Part shown: positions 13,238-13,457 of the stretch, piece after piece | Layout: every line of letters starts with the position of its first letter | Numbering within the stretch: the first letter of the stretch is position 1 | Assembly (NCBI GenBank): GCA_027316975.1 | Contig: DAHVFL010000067.1 | Span: forward strand, 1-13,457 | Length of the DNA stretch: 13,457 nt | DNA from: Chloroflexota bacterium | GTDB taxonomy: Bacteria; Chloroflexota; Ktedonobacteria; Ktedonobacterales; Ktedonobacteraceae | Direction: 5' to 3' | Program-made: the position numbers and the translations under genes | Notes under the pieces: generated by a model | What the model was told of the DNA's origin: nothing | Databases searched by the model: none | Seen by the model: the letters and a program-made list of their open reading frames with translations, nothing else

Positions 13238-13457
13238 TCAAGCAAAGCGTGGAAACAGCGCCAGCGCGTTTTCACGTTCGATCATTGCCCGCGCGGTCTC
13301 GTCGAACTCATAGTGTCTCTTGAGGCCGCGAATCACAAAGTCGGTCGCCATCTCCGGCGCAAAGGGGTAATCGCTGCCGAACAGGAGACGCGAGGCGTCC
13401 ACCAGTTCCTGGAGCGAATGCAGCACATACGGTGAGGTGGAGAGCGCGAGATCGTAG
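13238..13457 (-). CDS. Amidohydrolase (metal-dependent hydrolase), 3' end only
   Basis: Only the last 72 codons are inside the window; the frame stays open to the window edge, so the gene starts beyond it. The visible part reads DLALSTSPYV, then RLLFGSDYPFAP, then ENALALFPRF at the end. This is the closing segment of amidohydrolase-2-type TIM-barrel enzymes (related to ACMSD and 2-pyrone-4,6-dicarboxylate hydrolase), where the Asp of GSDYP is a conserved metal ligand and catalytic residue. Substrate cannot be assigned from this fragment. The stop codon lies 24 bases from the end of the split palindrome, which may serve as its terminator. Confidence 0.85.
   Translation of the reverse strand, partial: YDLALSTSPYVLHSLQELVDASRLLFGSDYPFAPEMATDFVIRGLKRHYEFDETARAMIERENALALFPRFA

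Overview
The window reads as a piece of a Ktedonobacteria-like (Chloroflexota) chromosome. This is inference from several things: short, widely spaced transcription units that rarely form operons; many intergenic palindromes; an ECF sigma / zinc-finger anti-sigma pair with a large extracytoplasmic domain; a lone WXG100 protein; a multidomain histidine kinase followed by a CheY-like receiver; and an IS4-family element. Species cannot be named from the sequence alone. No rRNA, tRNA or CRISPR array is visible.

Layout. (1) 1-524: non-coding leader with one dispersed repeat copy and two hairpins, one of which covers a good Shine-Dalgarno. (2) 525-1634 (+): MalK/UgpC-type sugar ABC transporter ATPase with no permease or binding protein beside it. 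(3) 1851-4467 (+): ECF-type sigma factor overlapping a membrane-anchored zinc-finger anti-sigma protein. (4) 5704-4556 (-): acyl-CoA dehydrogenase with a clear promoter. (5) 6143-5865 (-): WXG100-type small protein. (6) 6144-6581: non-coding, with a perfect 33-nt palindrome and a second hairpin. (7) 6582-6854 (+): small winged-helix-like protein. (8) 6918-7125: structured stretch with a perfect TATAAT box at one end and a strong intrinsic terminator at the other, either an sRNA or an attenuated leader for the next gene. (9) 7148-10189 (+): membrane histidine kinase and stand-alone receiver, a two-gene two-component unit. (10) 10189-10475: repeats. (11) 11624-10476 (-): polytopic membrane protein of glycosyltransferase-C type with a promoter just inside the neighbouring IS. 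(12) 11711-13130: complete IS4-family insertion with 19-bp inverted ends and an 11-bp target duplication, sitting inside a perfect 31-bp-arm palindrome. (13) 13457-13238 (-): 3' end of an amidohydrolase gene cut by the window edge.

Functionally, the window holds two separate signalling units: the sigma/anti-sigma pair, and the kinase/receiver pair, which may be under attenuation. Around them are single metabolic or transport genes. I see no clear new multi-gene system. The signals most worth following are non-coding: the candidate structured RNA before the kinase, the IS-split palindrome, the dispersed 29-nt repeat, and the hairpin leader before the ABC ATPase.
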